DNA from: Benincasa hispida
Lineage: Eukaryota > Streptophyta > Magnoliopsida > Cucurbitales > Cucurbitaceae
Length of the DNA stretch: 64,000 nt
Reading direction: 5' to 3'
NCBI RefSeq assembly: GCF_009727055.1
Contig: NC_052357.1
Coordinates: 84,218,970-84,282,969, forward strand
Made by a program: the position numbers and the translations under genes. This document shows positions 21,065 to 32,405 of the stretch, one piece after another. A model generated the notes under the pieces. It ran no database searches. It saw only the letters and a program-made list of their open reading frames with translations, and was not told where the DNA came from. How positions within the stretch are numbered: the stretch's first letter is position 1; each line of letters starts with the position of its first letter.

Positions 21065-22469
21065 TATCATCCTTAGATTATTTAAAATAAACTCATACAT
21101 ATTTGAAACGAAAACAAAATGTAGAAATAAACTCATATACATATCATGTACCACATTCTCAAAGTATATAGAGTACACAGTACAAAATTAATAAACCTCG
21201 AGCAGATCTTAACTGAGAATTGGTAGACTAGATCTGTCTTGGAAAAGCCAGTCGTCGTGTCGTAAGATCCGTGGTGTTATGTTTCACGTTGCCTCTACTG
21301 GAGTCTCGTTAGTTAGCTAGATCTGTTAGTCTCTACCATCTAGACATTTGTTCGATCTGTTCTAGATTCATTCTGTTCATCCATATCGTTGGAGAATGCC
21401 TCCTTCACCACAGATGTGTACTTTGGTTGCTTGCGAGTAGTGAGCCCTCGTCGTCGTCAATTTCTACTGTTGGAGTCGGCTAAAGTTGGACTCATCGAAG
21501 TAGATGAGTAATAGAGAAGGAGATTGTCAAGGTAGATGAAGGAGTTTAGAGAGGGAGAGGAAGAAAGTGAGGGTTGCGTCAGAGAGAGAAAAAGAATGGA
21601 TTTTTTTAGGGCTGCGACATAGAAGGAAGAAGTGTGGATTGGAGAGGAATGAGCATTTTACTTCCCTAATTTTCTCCTGTTTTCTTCTTAAAGAAAATGT
21701 GGATGAAGACTTGTTAGTAAATAATAATATGAAGTTTAAAACTTTTATGAAATTTAGGCTTACTATTAAGATCTTCTGTGTAAAAAACTTTGTTTCTTTT
21801 TATGTTAGTTTTTTAGTTGTGCAATTAGTGAATTGTAAGAGATACATGCAATCTATGATGCATCCAAATATTAGCCTAGAGACAGTTTAAAACTATTTTT
21901 CAAATATCATGATTTAAATAATTCGTTTTAAAATTCAAGAGACCTATTCACACTTTTAAGAATTAGAGCAAACTGTTACATCCCAACCCAGATTCTCTAT
22001 TGAACCTAGAACGAGATGTGACAACAATAGACTTCGAGTGTGCAATGGAACCTATTGTCAAAACTTTTCTTATCTTAAACTTTAACTTCTTGATTAGTCC
22101 TGTATATCTCAAACCACTTCTAGACCTTGATGTCCCATGGAACATTTGTTTAGATATTTCATGAGTAGCTACTTCAGCCACAACTTCTTTTTCGTCTCTG
22201 GATCTCTTGTTACTTGAACTACTCACTGTGAATAATTTGAAAAGGATTTTGCAAAATAATTTAAAAAGTATTTTGTGAAATAGGCCAACGTTTACGATGA
22301 TACCTATTATTTAATATTATAAAGTTTTTCAAGGAAAGAAATTTATTTTTCCCCCTATTACTGGTCATTAACATTTTTATATAATTTTATAATCTTTTGC
22401 ACATACCTGGATAATATTGTTGATATGCTCGGCAGGGAATAAACTTAAGCTTAAGTTACATATTTGATC
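21065..22469. other. Spacer without recognisable gene
   Basis: Unique-looking sequence. The open frames at 21567-21890 (plus, 107 codons) and 21963-22226 (minus, 87 codons) show no domain, signal or family resemblance that I can identify. A former gene fragment is possible but cannot be supported. Confidence 0.5.
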
Positions 22470-22672
22470 GAAGAAAGTTAGAATTTCATCCTATAATTTT
22501 AAAATATTAGAATTTAGTCTCTATGATTGGATAAAACCTCATAAATTAATCTATATAATTTGATAAAATCTTCATAAATTGTCCATACTATTAATACTAT
22601 TTATAAAACTTATCAAATCACAAAGACTAAATTCTAATTATAAAACATACAAACTAAATTTTGAATTTCTTC
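22470..22672. repeat. Fold-back MITE-like element
   Basis: The left arm (AAGAAAGTTAGAATTTCATC.. and ..TTAGAATTTAGTCTCTATGA) pairs with the right arm (..AAAGACTAAATTCTAATTAT and ..CTAAATTTTGAATTTCTTC), giving an inverted repeat of about 200 bp without coding content. Confidence 0.6.
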
Positions 22673-22849
22673 AAAGAGAACAAATTTACAATTTAACCTA
22701 AAATGAATGTACAAAATTTCTATACTTCTATAGTAGTTAGAACACCGTTAATTTTGATAGTTAACACTACTATGAATTTTGAATTTTTTTTTTCATTGGT
22801 AAAAAAATAACATAAATTGACTCATATCCAATAATAAACAATTCAAAAT

Positions 22850-22985
22850 GTAGGACATATTTGGAGTAATTTTAAAGTGATCAAAATCAATTGACAGAGT
22901 GATTTTTGGAATTGTTTCAAATAATTTTTTGTTAGATACAAAATTAATTTAAAACACACATTTAATCACTCAAATTTTAGTTAAT
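22850..22985. repeat. MITE-like fragment
   Basis: The left part, around ATATTTGGAGTAATTTTAAA, and the right part, with AATCACTCAAATTTTAGTT, form partial inverted ends of a type frequent in dicot intergenic DNA. A related, looser stretch is at 56670-57640. Weak evidence. Confidence 0.3.
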
Positions 22986-23132
22986 ATTTAATTTTATACT
23001 TTAAAATAATAATATGTGAAAATATTATACTAGTCCATATACTTTTGAAACTTCTCTTTTTTAATTATATACTTAATGCTGAAATTTAGTATTCGTATTT
23101 TCAATAAATAGGTTTATTTGATAACCATTTAG

Positions 23133-23415
23133 GTCCCATCTGGTAATTATTTCATTTTTTGTTTTGGTTTTTGAAAACTAAACCTATTTCATTCATATTT
23201 CTTACAATGATTTGCATCTTTGTTGAGTACTTAAATTATTAACCAAATTTCAAAAATAAAACAAATTTTTAAAAACTACTTTTTTTAGTATTCAAAATTT
23301 GGCTTCGGTAAAAATTAAATAACAAAAGAAGAAACTTGTAAGTGAAAATAATGTCTATAGACTTAATTTTCAAAAATAAAAAATAATAATAATAACCAAG
23401 TATTTACCAAACAAT
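23133..23415 (+). repeat. MITE copy 1 (about 280 bp)
   Basis: Starts GTCCCATCTGGTAATTATTT and ends AACCAAGTATTTACCAAAC, giving short inverted ends (GTTTGGTAA type). The internal order TTTTTGAAAACTAA, GATTTGCATCTTTG, AACAAAAGAAG, AATTTTCAAAAATAAAAAAT recurs at 23400-23645 and 31280-31578. It has the look of a non-autonomous hAT-type element; that class assignment is inference. Confidence 0.6.
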
Positions 23416-23645
23416 GAATTAATTTTTGTTTTTGAAAACCGTACTTATTTTCTCACAATTTCATACCCATTATTTTCATATTTCTTATGTAACTATTTGA
23501 ATTTTTTAAAACAATTATTTTTAGTTTTCAAACTTTGGATTTGACTATGAAAATACGACAATAAAATATATAAATCGATAGATGGAAGTTACGTATATAT
23601 ATTTAATTTTAAAAATTAAAAATAAAAATGTAAATGATCACCAAA
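23416..23645 (+). repeat. MITE copy 2, adjacent and diverged
   Basis: A second diverged copy directly after the first, with the same internal order (TTTTTGTTTTTGAAAACC, CATATTTCTTATG, AATTTTAAAAATTAAAAATA) and the ending GATCACCAAAGGA. Confidence 0.5.
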
Positions 23646-24231
23646 GGAATAGTTAATTATTAGTTGAATATATGAATGACTAAATTTAAAAAATATGAAA
23701 TGAGTTGATTTTCAACTAAACGAATGTATGACGACTGTCACCAACCTCATAGCACAACTTACATAAATATGTACTCTCCAGACATTTAAACTCTCACCTT
23801 GCATTTTGTTTTATTACTATTATTTTCTTTTTAGAAAGAATCCGGCATAATTTTAAATTATATATATATATAATGCAATAAATCGTCAACTACAGACCAA
23901 AAGATTCAAACAATTTCAGTTATTGATTACTAGAAATCGTATCCCAAATAAGCCGGCAGTGTGATGATCTAAAGCCGCTGCCGCTCCGCTGGAGAAGTAG
24001 AGTTTAATCAGAAGTTGGAACGGAGAGGTGAGAATCATATTAACAAACCCTTCACCCAATCCAAATAATGAAGAATGAACACAACTCATGTCAGTTGATT
24101 GTCCTTAATTACATTCTTCTATTCTTTCTTTCGTGCAATTCAAATCTCACTTTGCTCATATTAACAAACACACCGCTTCCGGAATTGGCTGAAATAAGTC
24201 AAGACAGAGAAACCCGTACGAAATTTTCACT
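23646..24231. other. Downstream region of the SPRY gene
   Basis: No separate gene seen. On the minus strand this follows the SPRY stop codon at 24232 and should hold its 3' untranslated region and polyadenylation signals. The open frame on the plus strand at 24068-24337 overlaps the SPRY exon antisense and is treated as a shadow. Confidence 0.5.
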
Positions 24232-25975
24232 TCACGTTTTACTTGCAATCCGTTGCTCATCTTCCACAACAATTTCAAAAAGTTCAATTTCATCGCAAAT
24301 TTCCATGTCATTGGACAACTCATCGTCCTCTCGATGATCAACAACAACATTGTTGCTGGGTTTTGGAGTCAGCCGACTAAACCACTGGGAATCGATCATT
24401 CCCATTGAGAAAAGCTCTCTGCTATCTTCGTACCCATTTCCATGGAAACCACCGGCGGTATTCACAAGCGGACTTACAAAGCATGGATTCGGTGTTCTTT
24501 GAGCTGGTATGTACTTGAACACGCTTTGCCCCAAATTTACCGAAACTGTAACGTCTGCGTTGGCTGCCAGAGTTGGATACAATGGGCTTCCAAATTCCTC
24601 TGACTTGCAATGAATCACGTGCACCAATTCCGAATCCACTGTGAAGAACACTTTCTTTTGTTTTGGATCAAACCCACATCCGATCACCTTCTCTGGCCTT
24701 CCCCAGTCTGCTCTTTCAGATTCAAACACTAATTTTATTCCTGAAGGAAAGGAAATCAATAACAGAAGTAGAAAAGAGCATAACAGTTCTAATTTGGTAG
24801 TACTGCCTAACACTGCTTGCCTATAATGACCAAAATAAAAAACATTTATTTTCGCTAATGTTGTTTGGTATTAAACAAATCAATCCGATATTTTTATATG
24901 CTATGTTATTTTACTTTTTAATTGCTAAACAAAAAACCAGAGTGTCCGAAAGGGGGAAAAATGTAGTTCTTTTGATTTCTCCTTTTCAGAAAAGAAGAAT
25001 GGGGGTTTGGATTTGTACTTGATAATTGAAATTGAATGATTTTTTTGGGATTTTACCGTCGAGATAGACTGAGCCATTGGAGTTGAATCCGATGCTACCG
25101 GAATAGCTGCCGGGAAGTTTAGAAGGGGCGGAGCCGCCGGAAATGAGCCCGACGGATACCATCACATCTTCAACTACTTCATCTTTCTCGCCTTTCCCAT
25201 TGATCTTCGATTCCTCAACGTTGCTAACTTTGTTATTCGATGTAAAATAGGCCAGAGACTCTGAGCTTGCCTTCGAGCTATGATTCTCGGGTATCAGTTT
25301 GATTCTTTCCCCTTCTTTCGACGCTCCGGTAGGTTCGTTTTCATGGCCAGAAATATTCAGAATCGTGATCTCAAAGTACGCTTCTTGTGGGAAAGATGCC
25401 AGGGGAGGACCCGGTAATGGCAGAGTAGTTCTGATTGCAGAGGAAGCAGAGGGATAAGAAGAGATTGTATTGTTAATCGTGTTCTTAAACCCAGAATTAA
25501 GCCTAATCCTTTGCATAAAATCGGCCGATCCTTGACTCACTTCCCAGCTAATTTCCGCCTCAGGTATCTCCTTCTCGATCTCTCCGGCCGTACATAAACC
25601 CAACATTCGGGATCTTGAAGTTGGAGAAGACGACGTGTAGTCCGTAAAAGCGAATTGGGTCCATCCATTTTCGACGGCGTCATTAACGAGCGAAGGGTTG
25701 TCATCCCAACTGAACAAAGGCTTTTGAGAAACCCCACGAGGGTAAAAATTACTGAGTCGCCTTTTTCCCTCTGATTCAGATTGGTGATGAAGTTTCAGAG
25801 TCCCAGAACCTGATCGCTGTTGAGAGTTCTCCACACTCTGTAACTTCTCAATAGTTTCTGATTCAACAAGACCCCGCCGCCGCCGCCTCCAAAAGTACAA
25901 ACCGGTGAGTAACAATGCAAGAACTGCAATAGACACGGCAGCTACAGCAACAACGGAGGATCCAGCCATTTTCAA
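24232..25975 (-). CDS. Membrane-anchored SPRY-domain protein, two exons
   Basis: The minus-strand coding sequence joins exon 1 (25975-25057) to exon 2 (24740-24232) across a 316-bp intron with GT..CAG borders, giving 475 residues. The splice restores GAC-GGA (Asp306-Gly307) in frame. Residues 1-9 are followed by a hydrophobic helix (about 6-29) and a basic stretch RRRRR, a typical type-III-like anchor with the bulk facing the cytosol. A SPRY fold covers about 196-415: AYFEITILNI (199-208), a roughly 60-residue polar insertion, VMVSVGLISGG (271-281), YSGSIGFNSNGSVYLDG (291-307) and VIGCGFDPKQKKVFFT just after the junction. The tail is acidic. SPRY domains bind protein partners, and the plant role of this membrane-anchored type is not established. 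Met3 is an equally plausible start. Neighbours are the divergent NYN gene and repeats, with no operon-like link. Confidence 0.9.
24741..25056 (-). other. Intron of the SPRY gene
   Basis: The donor is G|GTAAAATC at 25056 and the acceptor TTCCTTCAG|GA ending at 24741, read on the minus strand. It is AT-rich with a pyrimidine tract before the acceptor. Both exons align to one continuous SPRY fold, which supports the splice. Confidence 0.85.
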
Positions 25976-26059
25976 GACCTGAAAGTTCCCCCGTGTTGTG
26001 ATTTTACGTGGAATGGAGAATAGGAAGAAACTTTCGAGAAGAGGGAATGGCGGAGGAAG

Positions 26060-26069
26060 TTAATATAAG
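26060..26069 (-). promoter_or_regulatory. Possible TATA box of the SPRY gene
   Basis: On the minus strand CTTATATTAA lies about 85-95 bases before the start codon, a plausible core-promoter position. It rests on sequence resemblance only. Confidence 0.3.
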
Positions 26070-27563
26070 AAACAAGCAAGTGGGGGCGGCAGAAAAATAG
26101 GCATGCGTGGACTAAAGACCTTTTCCAAGCAAGAAGAAAGCAAGACAGGTTAATAGTCGTCTCATCTTATGGCTTGAAGTTGAAGCAGTTGAAAGGAATA
26201 GACAGAGCTCAGTATTTATTTAATACAAATTAGGCAACAGAGTTTTCTAATAGAAAATGGAATGTGCTGATTCATCCCGTTTCAGAAGGGTGGAGAGAGA
26301 TGCCTGGACGGATAGTGTTTGATTACTTGGAATTGGGATTAGCACCTTGAGAAAGTTAACCATTCAAATGAAAATCAGGGTTTTTAGTTTTTCCCCTTTA
26401 TTTTATGCTTGGGAGGGGACAGATGGTGGGATTTTGGGCCACTCCGCCGTACACGGCGACTGTTAAAATGTGAGTAAAAGAACCAACTAACACAAAACAC
26501 CACAAACATTTGTTCATGTTACCTCAGACAGTTCAGTTATTGCCATTAACAGGAATTCTTTTTGGGTGAAACTAAAAGGAAGTATGTCATTCAAACATGG
26601 GAAATCTTTATTTGAATTAAACTCAGTAAATTTCAATTAATAATAAATTTAGAGTGGGAGAATCTTGGAAGTCCTCACGCAACATTGTCTTATTAAGAAA
26701 ATGACTCAGAACCCCCACAAAAAGGCTAAGCTGAAAATCCACTTTGCGATGGAGACAGATGGAAGGAAAAGGATAGTGACTTCCATTCTGTATGGCCTTT
26801 GTAAAAGTTGCAAGATATTATTATATTATTTGCTGCATTTTCCCATTTCATCACTCTTTTTTTTCCCCCTTCAAATTACTATTTTCATTTGTTTAATGGG
26901 AAGGAAAAGCACAATTATAAATTTATTAATAGTCGGCAATGACTTTAATCTTTTTGATCCACAAATAATTAGTGGAGATCTTCAACTTGGATGAGACGCT
27001 AAAATTAAATTACCAAAATACACATTTGGCATGATCCTCTGCCTCTCCTATTTTCAGTAATTCCAAGTTCTTACATAACTGCTAATTTTTAGCATGATTT
27101 TGTGGTTGAGAATGTAGTAATTAATGTTATTTTCTATTATGATTGAGGTGGTGGTCTTTTTAAGGAGTGGGGGTGTCTGGTAGTATAATTTCATATGGGC
27201 AGGGGAAGATAGCTATAACTCCATTATTAATGATAATATCAACTCTATGCACAGTTAATATTTTGGCTTTTTTAAGATGGGTAATGGTTGAGAGTGAGAA
27301 CTATTATTGCTTTTTGTGTTAATAATATGCCATCATAATCAAAGAGACCTACTTTTCTTTGAGAATATGGAACCATGATTTCTGATCTCAATCAGACCAC
27401 TCTAAATTATATCTATAAAATAACTCATCTAGTTTTGTTGTTTTCTCACACTTGGTTGAAATCAAATCCAAACAAACTGATCTCCCTTTCTAAAAACTTA
27501 ATAATCTAATAGGTTCAAAATGGCAGTAACTTTTTTCAAAAGCAGAAAAAAAAGAAAAAAAAA

Positions 27564-27592
27564 GGGGGGGGGGGGGGGGGGGGGGGGGGGGG
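27564..27592 (+). repeat. 29-base poly-G run
   Basis: Twenty-nine consecutive G residues follow an A-rich stretch. In AT-rich plant DNA such a run is unusual. The exact length is likely to be unreliable because homopolymers are poorly resolved by sequencing. Confidence 0.9.
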
Positions 27593-28501
27593 AGAATTCA
27601 ATAAATGTATAAAGAGGCAAGTAAGAGCCAGTTCCAATTTCGAATGTTTGTGTTCCAGCAGACAGATTCCTCCCAAGTAATGATTGGATGCTGCTGTTGC
27701 TGCTTCAAAGTTCAAACCAAGCCCATCCCATCACCCAGTCTCTTAAATTAACCAACCATTGAAAGATTTATAAAACTAAGGAACCGTAAATGCCCCAATT
27801 TTTTGTTTTCTATGTTGTGAATTGTATTGGGGGAGGAGACAAAGTCCCGTCATACGTTTTTTTTTTTCATTGAACTTTTTGGATAAGGTATAATTTGATA
27901 TTTCTTGAAATGGGTTGTTTTCAAAAGGTTAAAATTTAATGAGATGGGAAGCACGTTCGTCCCGACACCAATCTTCTCCCTCAATCGGTGACTCGCTGCA
28001 TCTTGCCGCCACACATATATGCTTTCGCATAATATCTTTTTAGGAATCTCATGTTATGAAACTTCCCTCTTCTTCTTTCCCTTAGCTGGCAATCTTCTTT
28101 GCTTTTCTAACCTAATAATCATTGTTATTATTGTCTAATTTTCTTATTATTTTTATTAACTTAAAACACATAATTCAACAAAAAGAATAAACACATTTCC
28201 GCCTCAATGTCACAGGATTCTGTGTATCATTTTAATATGTGCACTACCATTTATTCAATTTAATTTTGTTCCATGGTTGTTATGTGTGGGGGAATTTAAG
28301 ACACGTGTTGGTTTTGATGATTAGGCCCGATCTGGATTTTCGTGGCATGGGCCGGAGTTATTGGGCTTGGGCCCGTATAATGATTTCCCCCTATGGATCC
28401 AAATATCTGAGTTAGGGCCCAAATAACACGCCAAGTTGCCCGAGACTCAGACGGTGACTCGGTGAGTGAGGCCAGAACCCTTCTGAGTTTTGGGATAAGC
28501 A

Positions 28502-29758
28502 ATGAATAACACGAATTTCGTCTGTTATCCTATGGTTGCTCTGCCATTATTACCTTCCTCTCAGTTGCTGTTTTCGAATAACGTTATCGATTTCAAGCAC
28601 AGGGTCTCCATTGTTGTAAAACCCACTCTTCGGGATTCGTGTAGATGGCGAATCCGAGCCACTGCCGAAAACGGAGCTTCATCGGCGTCGACTTCCCAGA
28701 TCGACATGGTGAGGAACAGGGAGGGGGTTTTTACTGCCAAACAAAGCAAGGTCGTTGTGCTTTGGGATCTTGACAACAAACCCCCTCGTGGGCCGCCGTA
28801 CGAGGCGGCTATGGCGCTGAAACGAGTGGCGCAACGTTTTGGCCAAGTGGTCGACATGTCGGCTTACGCCAATCGCCACGCCTTTATCCATTTGCCGCAA
28901 TGGGTCGTTGAAGAACGCCGCGAGCGTCGGCAATTGGACATTCTTGAGCGAAAAGGGTTGTTCACGCCGTCCGAATCGTACGTCTGCGAGGTTTGCGGTC
29001 GCAAGTGTAAAACAAACCTAGACCTTAAGAAGCATTTCAAGCAACTTCACGAGCGCGAGCGCCAGAAGAAATTGAACAGAATGAGGTCTCTCAAGGGCAA
29101 AAAGCGACAGCGTTATAAGGAAAGGTTCGTATCTGGAAACCATAAGTACAATGAAGCAGCGAGGTCTCTGATTACTCCCAAAGTTGGGTATGGGTTGGCC
29201 TCAGAATTGAGACGTGCTGGGGTTTTTGTGAAAACAGTTGAGGATAAGCCTCAGGCAGCTGATTGGGCTTTGAAGAGGCAGATGCAACACTCGATGAGTC
29301 GTGGTATTGATTGGATGTTTCTTGTTTCCGATGATTCGGATTTCTCAGAGATGTTAAGGAAGGCTAAGGAAGCTAATTTGGGAACTGTGGTGGTGGGAGA
29401 TCGTGATAGGGCATTGGGTAGGCACGCAGATTTATGGGTTCCATGGATGGAGGTTGAAAATGGGGATGTTACAGAGGAGGATTTGGTGCCCAAAAGATGG
29501 AGGATGAGGAGAAGAGACGAGGAAATGGATGAAGATGATGATGGCTTTTCAGTTTCTAGTTTCTATGGAGACATTGAAGCTGGTAGTGATTTGGAGAGTG
29601 TAGTGGAAGAGCTTGCTTCCACTAGTACGGAGTTCAATGGTTTTAGAATTTCTGCATTTTCAGAAGGGGAAGATGAAGAAGAAGACGATTGGGTTGAAGA
29701 GGATCTGGCACCTGACTATCTGTTAGTGATGAGTGACGAGGAAGATGGGCATCTCTGA
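28502..29758 (+). CDS. NYN-domain (PIN-like) nuclease with C2H2 zinc finger, probably plastid-targeted
   Basis: An intronless gene of 418 codons. The first ~50 residues are rich in Ser, Val and Arg with few acidic residues, like an organelle transit peptide; plastid is my inference. A NYN fold starts at KVVVLWDLDNKPP (about 83-95). A C2H2 finger interrupts it: C162-x2-C165-x12-H178-x4-H183, followed by a very basic stretch (184-205). The fold resumes at GYGLASELRRAGVFVKTV and ends near WVPWMEV (318). The candidate metal-binding acidic residues of NYN nucleases are present: D89, D254 (AADWALK) and D277-D278-D280 (VSDDSDF). The C-terminus is strongly acidic (EDEEEDDWVEED). NYN proteins are metal-dependent RNases, so an RNA-processing or -degrading role is expected, with the finger probably binding RNA. 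The target is unknown. Plant homologues are often annotated 'endonuclease or glycosyl hydrolase'. Confidence 0.93.
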   Translation: MNNTNFVCYPMVALPLLPSSQLLFSNNVIDFKHRVSIVVKPTLRDSCRWRIRATAENGASSASTSQIDMVRNREGVFTAKQSKVVVLWDLDNKPPRGPPYEAAMALKRVAQRFGQVVDMSAYANRHAFIHLPQWVVEERRERRQLDILERKGLFTPSESYVCEVCGRKCKTNLDLKKHFKQLHERERQKKLNRMRSLKGKKRQRYKERFVSGNHKYNEAARSLITPKVGYGLASELRRAGVFVKTVEDKPQAADWALKRQMQHSMSRGIDWMFLVSDDSDFSEMLRKAKEANLGTVVVGDRDRALGRHADLWVPWMEVENGDVTEEDLVPKRWRMRRRDEEMDEDDDGFSVSSFYGDIEAGSDLESVVEELASTSTEFNGFRISAFSEGEDEEEDDWVEEDLAPDYLLVMSDEEDGHL

Positions 29759-31279
29759 TATGTCAGCATGTGATGATCATACATTTCATTTGTACATTGA
29801 AAATTTTACTAAAATTCATTCATTGTGAAGGATCTTTGTTTTATTGGATGAAGTTGATGATATCCTGATTGCTCGCTTAAGACATGCGTAAGAAGATTGG
29901 CATCTCCAAAGGTGTGCGGTGTCATGAATTCATTATCCAACACCCGAGTCTTCCAATATCAGCTGTGTGGCTACTTGGCTTCCACATTTGAAGGTTCAGA
30001 TTTTCCATTACCAACATTTACCTTTTTTTTTTTCCTTTCATTCCCCAATATCTATCTGTGATGTAAAATCCACGGACATGCTCTCTTTGTCCAAGATGCA
30101 TGATTTGATATTTGATCTGATCTTCCATCTAAATATAAAAATCATATGCTTCCTGTTGAACTGGGGGCCGCTGCATATGCTCCAAAAATTTAGCTTTCCA
30201 TTCAAGACTCGCTATCTCTTTGGCACTTGCTGTATGGTACTGAGGACTTTATATTGAACCTAACCGACTTTTTGACTAGAAGAGTTGCTCTTTCAGTTTT
30301 CAACTGGTTTGGTTAAGCCTTTAGAGGATAGATTTAATTTAATAAAGGCAGATACAGATGTATTAAGACATATAGATGTTGATGGATCTCGCTCATTTTG
30401 TCAAACATTAGCATCACACACATTTGGTTTGGCATTTACAATGGAGACAGAACAGAAGCATTGCTTAGAGCATAAGAATTGTTTATTTATGATTGGTTGG
30501 GAAGGGAAGTCAAAGGTGAATTCAGATTGAATATATAACATGTTGGATTTGAGTATCAATTGTGAACTCAGTTTGAAATGCGAGTAGTGATTGATAGTCA
30601 TCCGAACTTTTGAAAGAGGAAGATCGAGGGGAAAGAATGAAGATGAGGGAGTTGGTCCAAAAAGTCTGCCTCTTTTTAGGAGTGTGTAGTGGGTCGTACG
30701 GCCCCATTTGATTGGTTTGGGGGTGAGAACGGAGGAGAGGGAAGTGGGTGTCGGCATTGAGAGTTTGATTGTTCGAGGGAAGTTGTAGGTTGTGAATTGT
30801 AACAGTGAGTGGATAATATTTTCACGCAACATACATATTATATTAAATTGTCCAATCATAATTCTTTATTATATATATTATCATACATAAAAGATTGATA
30901 CATCTTATTGAATTGAAACTCATCGTATTTATGTCAGTTGTCAAGTCAAGAGTTTCAATGATTAAGAGCCCAAATTGCGGTCTTTCATCTTTCCGGTTCT
31001 GGTGCCATCACATCCCCTCCCATTATTTTACTCCTTTTTCTGCTTCCTTTCTTTTCCCCCATCATGGTATCAATACCACTCCAAAAATTAATGCCACGCA
31101 TTTGTTTCTCCATGTTTGTCTCTATGGTTTACAAAAGTTTGGCTCAATTCTTTTTCACTTTCTTTCAATTATTCTCTTATTTCTTTCGAAATTTGCAATT
31201 TTATCTTCAAATTCGTTAGACTATTGGGAATTTTTCAGGTTACTGACATATTGGTTCCTGTTTCAATTTCCATCCAAAA
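29759..31279. other. Region downstream of the NYN gene, no gene recognised
   Basis: The first few hundred bases should include the NYN 3' untranslated region. Open frames at 29967-30257, 30285-30530, 30401-30859 (minus) and 30895-31353 have no domain or motif I can identify and have low-complexity translations. I do not support them as genes. Confidence 0.5.
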
Positions 31280-31578
31280 TTTTATGCTTTGTAACAATTT
31301 CATTTTTTATTTTGAAAATCAATCGTATTTTTTCTCAATTTTTTTTAGAATGATTTGCATCTCTTTACTTTATAAGAATTGACTTTGGAGTTAAATTCCA
31401 AAAACAAAAATCAGATTTTAAAAATTATTTTTTTTAGTCTTTAAAATTTGATTTGGTTTTTGAAAATATTGATAAAAAGTAGATAACAAAACAAAAAATT
31501 TTAGAGGTGGATGGTGTGTTTGTCGTTTAATTTTCAAAAACTAAAAATAATAAATAAAAATGGTTATCAAACGGTACT
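31280..31578 (+). repeat. MITE copy 3, same family as 23133
   Basis: Shares the internal order GATTTGCATCTCTTTACTTT, TTGGTTTTTGAAAATATTGA, AAAAAGTAGATAACAAAACA, AATTTTCAAAAACTAAAAAT and the ending ATGGTTATCAAACGG with the two copies near 23.1-23.6 kb. The left end is less well conserved. Confidence 0.6.
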
Positions 31579-32357
31579 TAAATAATTTCTATAGTATTTT
31601 AGAATATTTATATAAGTTTAAGTAATATTGTAATTTTTGAAAGAATAAGATTTTTTAGAAAGACCAACTGACCAAGGGCAAAGCAAAAAGTTCAAATTTA
31701 CAATATGTTTAATTAATTGAAGCATATGAAATTAAAACTTTGGAAAATGATTGGATTTTTTTTTATTATTATTTTAGAGTTTGATTAGATACAAATACAA
31801 CCTAAATTAAACTTGAAAATTACATAATGACATTTTGTTATATGTATAAATAAGTTCGTTCATTTTCTTAAATTTGAAAATAATTTTTTAACTTTTCTTT
31901 ATTTTGTCCCTCTTGTTATTTGATGCTAATTATTATGGCTTGGCTTGTTCTAATATTTTCTGGAATGGCATTCGTAGGTGAATGAAAATTTAGATGAAGA
32001 ATTAAACTTAAATAAAAAAATCAAAATTTCTAATTGATTTTTTCAGAAATTTGGAAGAATTAGAAAATTATGCATTTTCTTTATTTTATTCTATGTGAAA
32101 CAATAACTTAAGATTGAGTAACTTGTTTACCTTCCAAGGAAAAACCGATGGTCGGAAAGGAAATATCTAAAATAGCCTGAAAGGAAGAAATATGCACTTT
32201 TATATATATACTAGACGCAATGCATATGGCTATAGGCTTTGGAACATGAATTTTATCAATGAAATTTTAATAACAAATTAATATAAGTTTTATTAAAATT
32301 AAATAACAAATATCTGACATAAAAATTAAAAATAATAAAAAATATTTAATAGCCAAA

Positions 32358-32363
<6 letters not shown>

Positions 32364-32401
<38 letters not shown>
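32364..32401. repeat. TA dinucleotide microsatellite
   Basis: A near-perfect TA tract of about 38 bases. Confidence 0.85.

Positions 32402-32405
<4 letters not shown>

Larger units (their letters stand above)
25976..28501. other. Intergenic region between two divergent genes
   Basis: About 2.5 kb that should hold both promoters. No convincing further gene: the open frame 26665-26994 has no recognisable domain. It contains an extreme G-run at 27564-27592. Confidence 0.6.

Noticed and set aside
21567..21890. 107-codon plus-strand frame
   Set aside because: No recognisable domain, AT-driven composition, no neighbouring exon-like sequence.
21963..22226. 87-codon minus-strand frame (MSSSSNKRSRDEKEVVAEVA..)
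   Set aside because: The beginning looks protein-like, but no family was recognised, it is short and nothing supports expression. A gene fragment is possible but cannot be supported.
24422..24826. Additional frames overlapping exon 2 of the SPRY gene
   Set aside because: The SPRY frame is supported by domain and splice continuity; the others are shadows.
28561..29493. Several antisense frames inside the NYN gene
   Set aside because: Shadows of a strongly coding frame with recognised domains on the opposite strand.
29967..30859. Four overlapping open frames downstream of the NYN gene
   Set aside because: No domains, low complexity and conflicting strands; probably 3' untranslated and intergenic sequence.
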